A stretch of DNA of 64,000 nucleotides from Mucilaginibacter agri (GTDB lineage: Bacteria; Bacteroidota; Bacteroidia; Sphingobacteriales; Sphingobacteriaceae): positions 62,001-126,000 of the forward strand of contig NZ_WWEO01000038.1 in the NCBI RefSeq assembly GCF_009928685.1, given 5' to 3'. A model generated the notes under the pieces. It ran no database searches. It had not been told where the DNA came from and saw only the letters and a list, made by a program, of their open reading frames with translations. Below are positions 1 to 9,826 of the stretch, in pieces (the first letter of the stretch is position 1; every line of letters starts with the position of its first letter). The position numbers were made by a program, and so were the translations under genes.

Positions 1-90
1 TTGCGACGAGTTGCCGCCTGTTCGCCGGGCACCCGTTAGGGGGAGGATGAGGAATGCCAGTATTACCGAGATCTTTAAAAATGTCATCAT
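1..90 (-). CDS. 5' end of an exported protein (partial)
   Basis: Reading the minus strand from position 90, an open frame of 30 codons runs off the window. It begins MMTFLKISVILAFLILPLTG, a short charged start followed by a hydrophobic stretch, as in a signal peptide or membrane anchor. Two consecutive ATG codons (88-90 and 85-87) could each be the start. The rest of the protein lies outside the window, so no function can be given. It would be transcribed in the same direction as the acetyltransferase gene just upstream of it. Confidence 0.45.
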   Translation of the reverse strand, partial: MMTFLKISVILAFLILPLTGARRTGGNSSQ

Positions 91-171
91 AGTAGCCCTG
101 TTTTAGTAGAATATAAGTTAGCTATGGGCGCTATATAACAGGGGTACAACTAAAAGTACGGTTTTTATGCA

Positions 172-672
172 TTAAATGCGCTTTTCGTAGCAAAAAAACC
201 TTAACCCGGGGCGTTTCGCCAGGCCAATTTCGCCGCTGTAGGTATAACCCAATTTCGGGAAAAGCGATTGTGTTACCTTATTTTCGCTATTGGTATCTAC
301 CCGCAAAATGCGGATGCCGCGCTGCACAGCAACGGTTTCGGCCTGTTGCATTAAAGCTTTAGCAATCCCCATGCCCTGAAAATCGGGGTTAACCGCTATG
401 CGGTGGGTAACAATGGCTTCTTCAGTAATATCCCAGCCTGCGTCGGTATATTCCGGATCCTGATCTGTGGTGATAGCTGTTACGCCGGCAATGGCACCAT
501 TAACATCGGCTACCCAAAGCTGGCTAAGCTCAATGTCTTTACCGAATACAGTAGGGTTGGGATAATCATCGCCCCATTGAAAATTGCCTGCCGCGCGCAT
601 TAGCGGCACAACTTTAGCAATCATTTGCATTATGGCGGGTATATCGGCAGGGGTGGCAAGTCTTATCAGCAT
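172..672 (-). CDS. GNAT family N-acetyltransferase
   Basis: A 166-residue GNAT-fold protein, expected to transfer an acetyl group from acetyl-CoA to an amine; the substrate cannot be read from sequence. The frame starts MLIRLATPADIPAIMQM, the usual GNAT beta1-alpha1 opening, and carries the acetyl-CoA binding motif A as NPDFQGMGIAKALMQQAE. The open frame extends upstream to an ATG at 786, but that adds 38 residues with no GNAT similarity, and a good TAnnTTTG promoter element lies inside the extension at 697-704. The start at 672 is therefore preferred. It stands alone: the next gene upstream is divergent. Confidence 0.85.
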   Translation of the reverse strand: MLIRLATPADIPAIMQMIAKVVPLMRAAGNFQWGDDYPNPTVFGKDIELSQLWVADVNGAIAGVTAITTDQDPEYTDAGWDITEEAIVTHRIAVNPDFQGMGIAKALMQQAETVAVQRGIRILRVDTNSENKVTQSLFPKLGYTYSGEIGLAKRPGLRFFCYEKRI

Positions 673-696
673 GGTGGCAAATATCGCTTTTGAGGA

Positions 697-704
697 CAAA
701 ATTA
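697..704 (-). promoter_or_regulatory. Putative -7 promoter element of the GNAT gene
   Basis: On the minus strand this reads TAATTTTG, matching the Bacteroidota consensus TAnnTTTG. It lies about 24 bases upstream of the ATG at 672, a usual distance here. No clear -33 TTTG is seen. It argues against translation from the ATG at 786. Confidence 0.45.
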
Positions 705-915
705 GGTAGTTGTATTTGTCACACAGTCGCAATACCTTGTTTAACAGTCTGATATTGTTAATTTTACTTGTAACGCTAGCATGCATTAAACTGTGCGGTT
801 ATGATACATGGTAAAGATGGGATTTTGATTTATATTGTTGATTATCAGTTGAATAGTGTAATGGCACGGTTTCTATATTTATAATGCCAGTCAATTTTTT
901 GTTAAACTGTAAGTT

Positions 916-3306
916 ATGATAAAGAGTTATTTTAAAATCGCGTGGCGAAACCTAAGTAAGCATAAAATATTTTCGATGATCAACGTTTTCGGACTGGCTA
1001 TCGGTATAGCTTCGTTCTGGATCATTGCGCTTTATGTAACTGATGAACTGAGCTACGATCGCTTTAACACCAAGGCTGATCGGATATTCCGCGTAGCACA
1101 ACACGGTACCTGGAATGGCGGTAAGTTCGACCTGGCCGTGACCTCAGCTCCTTACGCCCCAGCTTTAAAAGCCGAATACCCCGAAGTAGAAGACGTGGTA
1201 CGTATCAATACCGAAGGGGGCGGAAAAATTAGCGTTGGCGAAAAGGAGCTTACCGCAAACAATATCATCTTTAGCGATAACTCTATTTTTAACATTTTTA
1301 GCTACCATTTCCTTTACGGCGACCCTAAAAGCGCGCTGGCTAAACCACAGTCCATAGTGCTGACTAAAAGCATGGCAGTTAACTTATTCGGCGACGCCTC
1401 GCAGGCTATAAATAAAACTGTATTGTTTGATGGAAATGTTCCCAATATGGTTTCGGGTGTTATTGACGATGTGCCTGCTAATTCACACCTTACATTTGGT
1501 GCCATTCGCTATATGCCCCAGGAATTGAGTACAGGCAAAAACTGGCAAAACTCCGAACTTTATACCTACGTACTGCTAAAGCATCATAACGACTATCAAA
1601 AAATAGAAGGTTCGACTACTCGCTTTTTAAAGAAATATAATCCTGGCGGCTCTGATAAAGTACACTTCCGCATGGAATTGCAGCCGCTTACCTCTATCCA
1701 CCTGCACTCTAAATTGGATTATGAGCTGAGTGAAAACGGCAATGTTATGTATGTGTACGTGTTTACGCTCATCGGATTGCTGATACTCGGTATCGCTATC
1801 ATCAATTATGTAAATCTGGCTACTGCGCGTTCATCAATCCGCGTAAAAGAAATTGGGGTGCGCAAGGTTATCGGGTCGGACAGGGTGCAATTAATGATGC
1901 TTTTCTTCGCCGAATCTGTTTTACTTGCAGCCCTGGCTACTGGTTTGGCAGTGGTTGTTATCCATACAGCACTGCCTTTCTTTAACCAACTTTCGGGCAA
2001 GGCGCTTACGTTAATGCAATTTGGTACCTGGCAAACTGTTGGCTTATTTGCTGGCTTTGCGTTGTTTACCGGAGGTTTAGCGGGTGTTTATCCGGCTTTG
2101 TTCTTGTCGGGATTTAAAACCATTCCGGCCATGAAAGGGCAGATGGGCAACCAGGCATCCACCGTTTTATTCCGTAAATCGCTGGTGGTTTTCCAGTTTA
2201 TTATCACCATGGTGATGATTACCGGATCGTGTGTAATTTATACGCAGTTGCATTACGTAATGAACAAAGACCTCGGCTTTAATAAAGACCAGATCCTAAC
2301 CTTCCATATCCATAGCCGCGATGTAAGGGCTAAAGTAGCTTCGCTGAAAAGCCAGTTACTTCAAAATCCATTAATACAAAGTGTTGCGGTGGCAGGCAAT
2401 CCCATAGGAAATAACGATATAGGCACAGGCGATTTCTCTTTAGATGTAGGAGATGGAAGTGCTTCCAAAACAGTAGTGGAGAATCTGATTATAGACGAAG
2501 ATTTTGTGCCAACCATGCAAATTAAAATGCTACAAGGACGCAACTTCATCAATAATAGCGACGCCGACAGAACCGGATCTGTTTTAGTGAACGAAACCCT
2601 GGTAAAAGAAATGGGCCTCAAAAATCCGGTTGGTAAAACGGTACGCACCCAGGTAAACTATGGCGGGGCAGAGCAGCGTACTATTGTTGGCGTTATTAAA
2701 GATTTTAACACCTATTCGCTTCAGCACAAAATTTCGCCCATGGTACTGGCAATGCCTACTGAAAGTAAAGATGGCGACAACTTGTATGTACGTATCAATA
2801 AAAACAACGTAAGCGGCGCGCTTAGTTATATCCGCAAAGTATACGCTACTTTCGACCCCGATAAATTAGACTTCAATTTCCTCGACCAAAATTTCGCCCG
2901 CAATTATCAAACCGAACAGAAGCAAGGTAGCCTGCTACTCATATTTACCATACTGGCCATCAGCATCGCCTGTTTAGGTTTGTTTGGGCTGGTTACGTTT
3001 ACGGCACAACAACGTAATAAAGAAATCGGCATCCGTAAAATACTTGGTGCCAGCGTTGGCAATATTGTTAACATGTTATCCAAAGACCTTATTAAGCTGG
3101 TAATCATAGCCGCAGTCGTAGCCTGTCCAATTGCCTGGTGGGCAATGCAGACTTGGTTACAAGGTTTCGCCTACCGTATAAACATTCAGTTATGGATGTT
3201 TGCGTTGGCAAGTGGTGTTGCCATACTGATAGCGTTTGCCACTATTGGTTTTCAATCAGTAAGAGCGGCATTGGCTAACCCGGTACGTAGTTTACGGAAT
3301 GAATAA
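916..3306 (+). CDS. ABC transporter permease, MacB/FtsX type (two FtsX domains)
   Basis: A 796-residue inner-membrane permease of the MacB/LolC superfamily in the long Bacteroidota form. One transmembrane helix sits at about 19-41, followed by an extracytoplasmic MacB periplasmic core domain; an FtsX domain with four helices at about 277-445 contains KEIGVRKVIGS; a second periplasmic domain follows, then a final FtsX domain from about 675 with KEIGIRKILGA. Such proteins act mechanically across the envelope (lipoprotein release, peptide or antibiotic efflux, control of cell-wall enzymes) when partnered by an ATPase. No ATPase gene is adjacent, so its partner must be elsewhere and its substrate is unknown. 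The start follows a 240-base AT-rich gap. Confidence 0.9.
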   Translation: MIKSYFKIAWRNLSKHKIFSMINVFGLAIGIASFWIIALYVTDELSYDRFNTKADRIFRVAQHGTWNGGKFDLAVTSAPYAPALKAEYPEVEDVVRINTEGGGKISVGEKELTANNIIFSDNSIFNIFSYHFLYGDPKSALAKPQSIVLTKSMAVNLFGDASQAINKTVLFDGNVPNMVSGVIDDVPANSHLTFGAIRYMPQELSTGKNWQNSELYTYVLLKHHNDYQKIEGSTTRFLKKYNPGGSDKVHFRMELQPLTSIHLHSKLDYELSENGNVMYVYVFTLIGLLILGIAIINYVNLATARSSIRVKEIGVRKVIGSDRVQLMMLFFAESVLLAALATGLAVVVIHTALPFFNQLSGKALTLMQFGTWQTVGLFAGFALFTGGLAGVYPALFLSGFKTIPAMKGQMGNQASTVLFRKSLVVFQFIITMVMITGSCVIYTQLHYVMNKDLGFNKDQILTFHIHSRDVRAKVASLKSQLLQNPLIQSVAVAGNPIGNNDIGTGDFSLDVGDGSASKTVVENLIIDEDFVPTMQIKMLQGRNFINNSDADRTGSVLVNETLVKEMGLKNPVGKTVRTQVNYGGAEQRTIVGVIKDFNTYSLQHKISPMVLAMPTESKDGDNLYVRINKNNVSGALSYIRKVYATFDPDKLDFNFLDQNFARNYQTEQKQGSLLLIFTILAISIACLGLFGLVTFTAQQRNKEIGIRKILGASVGNIVNMLSKDLIKLVIIAAVVACPIAWWAMQTWLQGFAYRINIQLWMFALASGVAILIAFATIGFQSVRAALANPVRSLRNE

Positions 3307-3411
3307 GTATATAAAATACTGATTGTCAGTGTAACCAATTTTGAAAGTACGTGGTCAAATGATCTGACGAGGTTGTAAGCTGCCTCGTTTATAACCTTAA
3401 ATTCAGATCAA

Positions 3412-3876
3412 ATGATACTAAACTTTAAACGTGCCTTTGGCTGGTTCATAGTGGCTTATATTGTTGTGTCTATACTGGCTCCTGCTATTTCCATAACTTA
3501 CGCAATGGTTAATCATTCGCCACCACCTGCACCCGGCGTAAGCGTGTTGCAGTCGGCCGAATTTGTTGCTACCGTGCCCTATCATGTGTTGGTCATGTTC
3601 CTCATCTGGCCGTTGTTTGCCGGTATCTATTTCAAAAAGCGGCATAGTGGAAGGCAAAATCTAACCAGGGAAGTTTGGGGGCTCGCCATTTTCTGGCTAT
3701 TTGCTACTATCATTACCGACTTGGTTTGCTTTGTGCTCATCAAGCATCCTTACTCGCTAACTGCACATGAGTTTTATGTGCTTTACCAACCATGGATCAG
3801 CCTTATTTACCTAGCAATATTTCTAAGCCCGTGGATCTGGTACGCTTGCGTAAGTATTCGTAAAAAATCTTTTTAA
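3412..3876 (+). CDS. Hypothetical four-helix membrane protein
   Basis: A 154-residue protein that I do not recognise. It has four strongly hydrophobic segments, at about 8-30, 54-72, 86-108 and 128-147, with a proline-rich external loop (HSPPPAPG) after the first and a basic C-terminus (RKKSF), consistent with a small inner-membrane protein. It lies between the FtsX permease and the chitobiase gene on the same strand, with gaps of 105 and 70 bases, so co-transcription is possible but not shown. Confidence 0.7.
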   Translation: MILNFKRAFGWFIVAYIVVSILAPAISITYAMVNHSPPPAPGVSVLQSAEFVATVPYHVLVMFLIWPLFAGIYFKKRHSGRQNLTREVWGLAIFWLFATIITDLVCFVLIKHPYSLTAHEFYVLYQPWISLIYLAIFLSPWIWYACVSIRKKSF

Positions 3877-3946
3877 AAATTTTTATAAAGTGGCTTATAC
3901 ATTTTAAAATTTGTACATTAGTTCAGTTTTACCAATAAGCCAATTC

Positions 3947-6490
3947 ATGCGATACCTTTTTACAGCAGTGCTTGCTCTTGTTTTTTGCGTAGCCGAAGCA
4001 CAAACCGATTTTAACGCCCGCGACCTATCGATCAGCTGGCAAGCAGTACAGAACGATTATCAGAATAAGCCTAATCGTTCGTTACAAGCCATTGTAATTA
4101 CTAACAATGGCCACACAGCCTTACCTGCTTCGGGGTGGAAGTTATATTTTAACTCGGCACGCACTATAGAACCACAAACTGTAGCCGGCAACGCCAAAAT
4201 TGAATTGGTAAATGGCGACTTGTTTACCCTAACACCTACCGAAGGTTTTAAAGGTATTAAAGCAGGCGACAGCACCCGTGTAGAAATTATAGGCGATGAA
4301 CCGGTGGTAAATATATCAGACACGCCTGAAGGTTTTTACCTGGTTTGGGATGCGCATCCCGAAAAAGGTTTGCCAACAGGTAAGTTTACCATTAAACCGT
4401 TTAAGCCAAACTATGTAGGCCTGTATACGCCCGAGGTGATTTATCAGCAGAATAAAAGCATTCAAGATGTACCCGAATCGCAGTTAACAAAAGTTTTCCC
4501 AACTCCAATTGCATATCAGGAGAATGGTGGCTTTTTTACTATAGATGATAAAACTTCCATTTCGGCAAGCTCTGAATTTAAGAACGAAGCCGGCTATTTA
4601 ATAACTGAGCTACAGTCTCTTGGTGTAAAGTTATCTTCTGTTAAAATAAAAAAGATTATCAACCTGAAAATGGTTGCCGGTATGGATAACGAAGCTTATG
4701 AACTGGTTATCGATCCGCAAAGTATCACCATTAGTGCGTCGAAGCCAGCTGGGGTTTTCTACGGTATCCAGTCATTAAAAACATTGATGTCGCCTACTGT
4801 TTGGGCAGCGCAGCATAAGCCTATTCAACTGCCCTGTGTAGAAGTAAAAGATGGTCCGCGTTTCCCTTACCGTGCATTTTTGCTGGACGTAGGGCGTAAT
4901 TTTCAAACCAAGGCACAGGTGTTAAAACTGCTGGACGCTATGGCGCTTTATAAGCTCAATACCTTCCATTTTCATTTAACAGATGATGAAGGCTGGCGTT
5001 TGGCTTTGCCATCGTTACCAGAATTAACCGAGGTTGGTTCGCAACGTGGCCATACACTGGACAGCAAGCAACATTTGCCGCCATCGCATGGCTCTGGTGC
5101 AGAAACAGGTAAGTTGGCGGGCAGCGGTTTTTACAGCCGTGCAGACTATATAGAAATATTAAAATATGCTGCAGCACGCCATATTGCCGTTGTGCCGGAG
5201 ATAGAAGCGCCCGGCCACGCTCGTTCGGCCATTAAAGCTATGGATGCACGTTATACCCGTTTGATGGCTGAAGGCAACAAGGCAGAGGCCGAAAAATATC
5301 TGCTGCGCGATCTGAACGATCAATCGCAATATGCATCGGTGCAGTACTGGCACGATAACGTGATTGATGTATCACTACCATCGACTTATAACTTTGTTGA
5401 GACAGTGATTAACGACATTATCGGCCTGTACAAAGAAGCAGGTGCGCCGCTTGCCACCATCAACTTCGGTGGCGATGAGGTTCCGCCACATGTATGGGAG
5501 AAATCACCAGCGTATTTAGCGCTTAAGGCAACTCATCCGGAGATTAAGGAAACCGGTGACTTGTGGTATTATTTTTACGGAAAAGTAAACCAGGCGCTTA
5601 AAGCTAAAGGTTTGTACCTATCTGGCTGGGAGGAGATTGGTCTCCGCAAAACTACCATAGACGGTGCTACGGCCTACGTACCTAATCCTGATTTCGAGCC
5701 GGAGCATTTTCAAACCGAAGTATGGAATAACACCATTGGCGGCGGACAGGAAGATTTGGCCTATAAATTGGCAAATGGTGGTTATCACGTAGTGTTAACG
5801 TCGGTTACGCATTTGTACCTGGATATGGCGCACTACAAATCATTTGATGAGCCTGGTTACTATTGGGGCGCGTTTGTAGATATCGACAAGCCTTTCTCAT
5901 TTATCCCTTACGACTACTTTAAAAATACAACTGTTGATAAAAACGGTATCCCGATCAACAAGTCGATCTTTATTGGCAAGCAACGTCTTACGGATTATGG
6001 AAAAACTAATATTATGGGTATCCAAGGTGCTTTATGGGGCGAAAATATTCACGACGGCCAGCGTATGGAGTATATGATCTTCCCTTCTATATTGGGTATC
6101 GCAGAACGTGCCTGGGCTAAAAACCCGGAATGGGCTACCGAGAAAGATACCACCCAAAGCAAGCAACTTTATCAAACTGCCTGGGTAAATTTCTTAAACA
6201 TCATAGGCAAACGCGAGCTGCCGAGATTAGACTATTACCACACCGGTTATAACTACCGTATCCCTAAACCGGGCGTGAGTGTACAAGATGGTAGGTATGT
6301 AGTTAACGAGCAGTTTCCGGGTCTAATGATCAGGTACACTACCGATGGCACAGAGCCTGACGCGAAAAGCAAGATCTACAAAGGAGACCTTTCGAGAAAG
6401 GAGACCAACGTGAAATTTAAGGCATTTAACAGCGCCGGCAGGGGTAGTAATACTTCCGAACCGGTGCAAAACGCTAATAGCACACTTTAA
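3947..6490 (+). CDS. Beta-N-acetylhexosaminidase (GH20, chitobiase type)
   Basis: An exported 847-residue enzyme that should remove terminal N-acetylhexosamine from chito-oligosaccharides or glycans. It starts with a signal peptide, MRYLFTAVLALVFCVAEA, then a CHB_HEX carbohydrate-binding domain (about 20-150), a GH20b domain, and the GH20 barrel. The catalytic Asp-Glu pair is in NFGGDEVPPHVW; GRNFQ, HFHLTDDEGWR and EIEAPGHARS are also typical. A CHB_HEX C-terminal domain ends the protein. This four-part layout is that of chitobiases rather than short hexosaminidases. The frame opens at 3911, but the ATG at 3947 puts the signal peptide at the N-terminus. No SusC/SusD pair adjoins, so it is not in an obvious polysaccharide utilisation locus. 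Confidence 0.93.
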   Translation: MRYLFTAVLALVFCVAEAQTDFNARDLSISWQAVQNDYQNKPNRSLQAIVITNNGHTALPASGWKLYFNSARTIEPQTVAGNAKIELVNGDLFTLTPTEGFKGIKAGDSTRVEIIGDEPVVNISDTPEGFYLVWDAHPEKGLPTGKFTIKPFKPNYVGLYTPEVIYQQNKSIQDVPESQLTKVFPTPIAYQENGGFFTIDDKTSISASSEFKNEAGYLITELQSLGVKLSSVKIKKIINLKMVAGMDNEAYELVIDPQSITISASKPAGVFYGIQSLKTLMSPTVWAAQHKPIQLPCVEVKDGPRFPYRAFLLDVGRNFQTKAQVLKLLDAMALYKLNTFHFHLTDDEGWRLALPSLPELTEVGSQRGHTLDSKQHLPPSHGSGAETGKLAGSGFYSRADYIEILKYAAARHIAVVPEIEAPGHARSAIKAMDARYTRLMAEGNKAEAEKYLLRDLNDQSQYASVQYWHDNVIDVSLPSTYNFVETVINDIIGLYKEAGAPLATINFGGDEVPPHVWEKSPAYLALKATHPEIKETGDLWYYFYGKVNQALKAKGLYLSGWEEIGLRKTTIDGATAYVPNPDFEPEHFQTEVWNNTIGGGQEDLAYKLANGGYHVVLTSVTHLYLDMAHYKSFDEPGYYWGAFVDIDKPFSFIPYDYFKNTTVDKNGIPINKSIFIGKQRLTDYGKTNIMGIQGALWGENIHDGQRMEYMIFPSILGIAERAWAKNPEWATEKDTTQSKQLYQTAWVNFLNIIGKRELPRLDYYHTGYNYRIPKPGVSVQDGRYVVNEQFPGLMIRYTTDGTEPDAKSKIYKGDLSRKETNVKFKAFNSAGRGSNTSEPVQNANSTL

Positions 6491-6491
6491 T

Positions 6492-6525
6492 AAAAAATGC
6501 CCCCGAATTATCGGGGGCATTTTTT
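6492..6525. terminator. Bidirectional intrinsic terminator
   Basis: A perfect hairpin (arms 6492-6506 and 6511-6525, loop ATTA) with core GCCCCCGA/TCGGGGGC, flanked by A6 on the left and T5 on the right. It separates the convergent GH20 and glycosyltransferase genes and can stop transcription from both sides. Confidence 0.9.
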
Positions 6526-6531
6526 ATTAAG

Positions 6532-8154
6532 CTATTTGCCGAAAGGCTGCCTGCCGACTAGCTGACGATAAACCGGAAACTCTTCGTGAGGTGTTTTGCT
6601 GATATGGAAATCTTTGCAGTAATAAACCTGTAGATGCATTTCGTCGACTCCGTTGCGTTTAATAATGATGTCGCGGAGTTGGGTTACAGTGTCAAAAAAT
6701 GGCTTAACATTAATGTCGATACTGGCTTGATGATCTTGCCCAATGATCACAGCGTCGTCGCCGATTAAAGTTTTTGGTTCAATTAAAAAAGCAAGGTTTC
6801 TCGGGTCTTCATCAAATACAACGATGGGCTTTTGCCCCCGTAATGCCCAGTCTATCTTACCGGTAAGCCACCAACGGGTGCTGCCGGTAAAAATATGCTT
6901 GTTGTTTAACCAGCCCTCGCGTTGATACCTATCGCGCAAGTCATTATAGTCCACGCCTTGAATGGTTGGGTCCCACTTACCGCCGCCTAAGCTTACCACC
7001 CATTTTGGGCCGTATGATTGCCAAAAGCCAGTAACCATGTGGAGATTAGCAACCGCTACCGTAATTACCGTAAAATAAACCGAAAATGACAGCCACCTTT
7101 TGGTAAGCCGATGGTTTTTAAGACTCTGGTTATCGAGGCTCTGACTTACCGTGACTCCCAAAGGAATAAACAACATCATATAACCCGGTGCCTGCCAGTG
7201 AAAATGATATTGCAGATCGCTCCAAAGCGTTACTAAGGTGAAGAAAACCAAGGGAAGTACGGCAGTCCAGAAAATGAAGCCATATGCCTGTATGGATCGT
7301 CTCAATTTATAACTTCTTATTAATTGAATGATAAGCGGCAGCCAGATCCAGGGCAACAACCAAACCGCCTGTCCCGCAATACTGCGGAAAAACCAATCGA
7401 AATGTAATTTGAAGCCACCGCCAGTGCCTGCCCGCGAACCCTGGAAGACAAATGACACCCAATGGTGATGATAGTTCCACAAAAACACTGGAAAGGCAAT
7501 TAATAATGACAATAGAAACGCCAGATAAGGGCCAGGATGACGCAACCAATGCCTTTGAGTTTTGTTGCTTACAATAAATATAAATGTGCCTGCAAATAAA
7601 AACAGCACATGGTACTTGCTTAAAATATCTAACCCCATGCTGATACCTATCAGTAGCCACAGCAAATATATTTTACCGCTATGCCGATTGACTGCAACTT
7701 CGCTGCGATAGGTAAATAATAGTTTTACAATAAAATACGTGCTTAATAGCCAGAAGAACATCAATGGAGCATCGGGCTGAAACCAGCAGGCGATGGGCAT
7801 TGTAAATACCGCGCTTAGGTTAAGCAGCAATATAGCATAAAAGCCCGAACGGGAATTAAACAGCAGGCGGGTTATCAAAAACATTAGCCAGCTGGTGCCA
7901 GCAAAAAGTATAACTGACGGTAATCTCAGGCCCAATGCATTTAAACCTAAAATGCGTGTGCTTAGTCCACCCAGCCAGAAGAATAATGGGGGCTGGTCAA
8001 AATAGCTTAGATTGAGGTTAAGTGCCCCTCTGAAGTAATACGATTCGCCGATACCTAAACCTGTATATCCTGCAATGAACAGCCGAGCTATAAAGGTTAC
8101 AAGTATGAGATAATATGTATAAATGCGCGCGTTAGCTTCTGTAATAAATTTCAT
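6532..8154 (-). CDS. ArnT-like glycosyltransferase (GT39/GT83, PMT_2 superfamily)
   Basis: A polytopic membrane protein of about 540 residues whose first part matches dolichyl/undecaprenyl-phosphate-sugar transferases: TM1, then an external loop with YTGLGIGESYYFRGALNL and SYFDQPPLFFWLGGL, then about ten more helices and a soluble C-terminal part. Family members move a sugar from a polyprenyl carrier onto lipid or protein at the periplasmic face. The catalytic loop usually reads D-E before YY; here it is G-E, which may matter for activity. Starts at 8202, 8166 and 8154 are all in frame; 8154 (MKFITEANARIY) is chosen because helix 1 follows directly. A monocistronic unit with a strong shared terminator. 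Confidence 0.87.
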   Translation of the reverse strand: MKFITEANARIYTYYLILVTFIARLFIAGYTGLGIGESYYFRGALNLNLSYFDQPPLFFWLGGLSTRILGLNALGLRLPSVILFAGTSWLMFLITRLLFNSRSGFYAILLLNLSAVFTMPIACWFQPDAPLMFFWLLSTYFIVKLLFTYRSEVAVNRHSGKIYLLWLLIGISMGLDILSKYHVLFLFAGTFIFIVSNKTQRHWLRHPGPYLAFLLSLLIAFPVFLWNYHHHWVSFVFQGSRAGTGGGFKLHFDWFFRSIAGQAVWLLPWIWLPLIIQLIRSYKLRRSIQAYGFIFWTAVLPLVFFTLVTLWSDLQYHFHWQAPGYMMLFIPLGVTVSQSLDNQSLKNHRLTKRWLSFSVYFTVITVAVANLHMVTGFWQSYGPKWVVSLGGGKWDPTIQGVDYNDLRDRYQREGWLNNKHIFTGSTRWWLTGKIDWALRGQKPIVVFDEDPRNLAFLIEPKTLIGDDAVIIGQDHQASIDINVKPFFDTVTQLRDIIIKRNGVDEMHLQVYYCKDFHISKTPHEEFPVYRQLVGRQPFGK

Positions 8155-8522
8155 AAAGGGGGGCATGAAAAAACACTGCAAAGCGATTGAAAATAAAATC
8201 AATTATCAACGATGCCAAGCTGATATTACATTGCTTTTACACGGCAATAATCAATTTAACACGCCACAGACAAATGAATTAACAGAGCAATTCTGAATTT
8301 TTATTGAAGTATCACTAAGGAGCTACTAAAGAAGAATATATGAGTGATTATATCTCAGAATGGTTGAACGACCGATTATTATATATTATGATTATTTAAA
8401 ATTAGCTTAACATCAAAAACAAAAAATCGATTTTAAGGTACTTATGTCAAATGAGTTATAATTTATTAGGCCGGTTATAAAGCCTGCAGACTCATCTGTT
8501 ATTTAAAATCCATTTACTGATA
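8155..8522. other. AT-rich divergent intergenic region
   Basis: A 368-base gap between the divergent glycosyltransferase and barrel genes. It must hold both promoters but no clean TAnnTTTG is seen in either direction. A 12-bp perfect palindrome, AAAATCGATTTT, lies at 8423-8434, about 90 bases before the barrel gene, and could be a regulator site. No open frame of interest. Confidence 0.4.
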
Positions 8523-9767
8523 ATGCTGAAACGAATACTATTTATTGCAGTGTGCTTGCTACCGGGGGCGTTATTTGCTCAAGACGCATCTAATATGTTG
8601 CCTCAAAAAGATTCTACCATAAAAAAGGATACGGCCAACCAGGTAGACTTAATTGATATAGCCAAAGATGTATTTCACTTTCACGGTACCAAGGTGAAGC
8701 AGGAGAAAGGCAAAAGAGTGTATTTCTCTTTTCTGCCTACCAGTTCGTCTGTGCCGGGTGGTGGGGGCAGGGCCCTGGTTACCAGTACAACAGCTGGTTG
8801 GTATTTAGGTCCTCGTAAAACCACAAATTTGTCCAGTATCAACTTTGCGCCTTATTGGAACTTTGGTAGCCGTTATGGTTTGCCTTTGCGCTCTAACGTT
8901 TGGTTGCCCAACAATACCTGGCTGATACAGGGCGATATGCGGTTTTTGGTTTATCCGCAATACACCTGGGGCTTAGGTAACCAAACTAACGAAGACCGGA
9001 AAATATTACTGGATTATAAATACATCCGCTTTTACCAAAGTGCGCTTAAACGTATTAAACCGTACTTATTTGCCGGTTTGGGATATAATTTGGATTACTA
9101 CTTCGGTATAAAGTCTGACGAGCCTACCGTTGCCGCTAAAGATTTTGTTAATTATCCCTTCGGCACAGGTAGCCATTCATTTTCTTCGGGCTTAACATTT
9201 AATTTATTGTACGATACGCGTAACAACTCTTTAAACCCGCTGCCTGGTGCCTATGCTAATATTGTTTTGCGTGTTAATCCTACTTTCTTAGGCAGTAACC
9301 AAAACTGGCATTCACTCTTTCTTGATTTCAGAAAATACCTGGCCATGAACCCGGCCAACCCAACCCAGCAAAACACACTGGCTTTCTGGACATATTTTTG
9401 GTCGGTGTTGGATAGTAATGCCCCATATCTTAGTTTGCCAAGTATCGGCTGGGACCCCTACAATCGTTCGGGCGAGGGTATAGAGCAAAATCGTTATCGT
9501 GGTAAATCGTTGTTTTATTTCCAGGGTGAGTATCGCCGCGATATTACCCGTAATGGCTTGCTGGGCTTTGTAGTGTTTGCAAGCGCCACAACAGTAAGTA
9601 ATTCGGGGCAGGATGTGTCTGGTAATATATTTACTTCATGGCATCCGGCTGCGGGTACTGGTTTAAGGGTTAAGTTTAACAAAGGGTCTAACACCAACAT
9701 CGGTATGGACTTTGCTGGCAGCAAAGGCTACAGCACCGTTATATTTAACATTGGTGAGGCATTTTAG
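8523..9767 (+). CDS. BamA/TamA-type outer-membrane beta-barrel without POTRA domains
   Basis: A 414-residue exported protein: signal peptide MLKRILFIAVCLLPGALFA, a short linker of about 60 residues, then alternating amphipathic strands to the end, finishing IFNIGEAF with the terminal aromatic typical of outer-membrane proteins. The pattern (YLGPRKTTNLSSINFAPYWNFGSRYGL, GLTFNLLYDTRNNSLNPLPGAY, YRGKSLFYFQGEYRRDI) is that of the bacterial surface antigen D15 family barrel. POTRA domains are absent, so a role in protein insertion is doubtful; it may be a pore or lipid-related barrel. A terminator follows and the next gene abuts it. Confidence 0.82.
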   Translation: MLKRILFIAVCLLPGALFAQDASNMLPQKDSTIKKDTANQVDLIDIAKDVFHFHGTKVKQEKGKRVYFSFLPTSSSVPGGGGRALVTSTTAGWYLGPRKTTNLSSINFAPYWNFGSRYGLPLRSNVWLPNNTWLIQGDMRFLVYPQYTWGLGNQTNEDRKILLDYKYIRFYQSALKRIKPYLFAGLGYNLDYYFGIKSDEPTVAAKDFVNYPFGTGSHSFSSGLTFNLLYDTRNNSLNPLPGAYANIVLRVNPTFLGSNQNWHSLFLDFRKYLAMNPANPTQQNTLAFWTYFWSVLDSNAPYLSLPSIGWDPYNRSGEGIEQNRYRGKSLFYFQGEYRRDITRNGLLGFVVFASATTVSNSGQDVSGNIFTSWHPAAGTGLRVKFNKGSNTNIGMDFAGSKGYSTVIFNIGEAF

Positions 9768-9802
9768 TGCATTGGCGAAAATATATTTTAACTATATTTA
9801 TT

Positions 9803-9826
9803 GGGTAGCAAAAGCTGCCCTTTTTT
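9803..9826 (+). terminator. Intrinsic terminator abutting the next start codon
   Basis: GGGTAGC (9803-9809), loop AAAA, GCTGCCC (9814-9820) with one G-U pair, then T6. The very next bases are the ATG of the TMEM220 gene. Transcripts reaching that gene must either read through or begin inside the hairpin. Confidence 0.7.

Noticed and set aside
3367..3388. Hairpin ACGAGG/CCTCGT after the FtsX permease gene considered as terminator
   Set aside because: Only six base pairs, a ten-base loop and three T residues; too weak to call.
3911..3946. Upstream start of the GH20 gene
   Set aside because: It would put 12 residues before the signal peptide; the ATG at 3947 gives a normal signal sequence.
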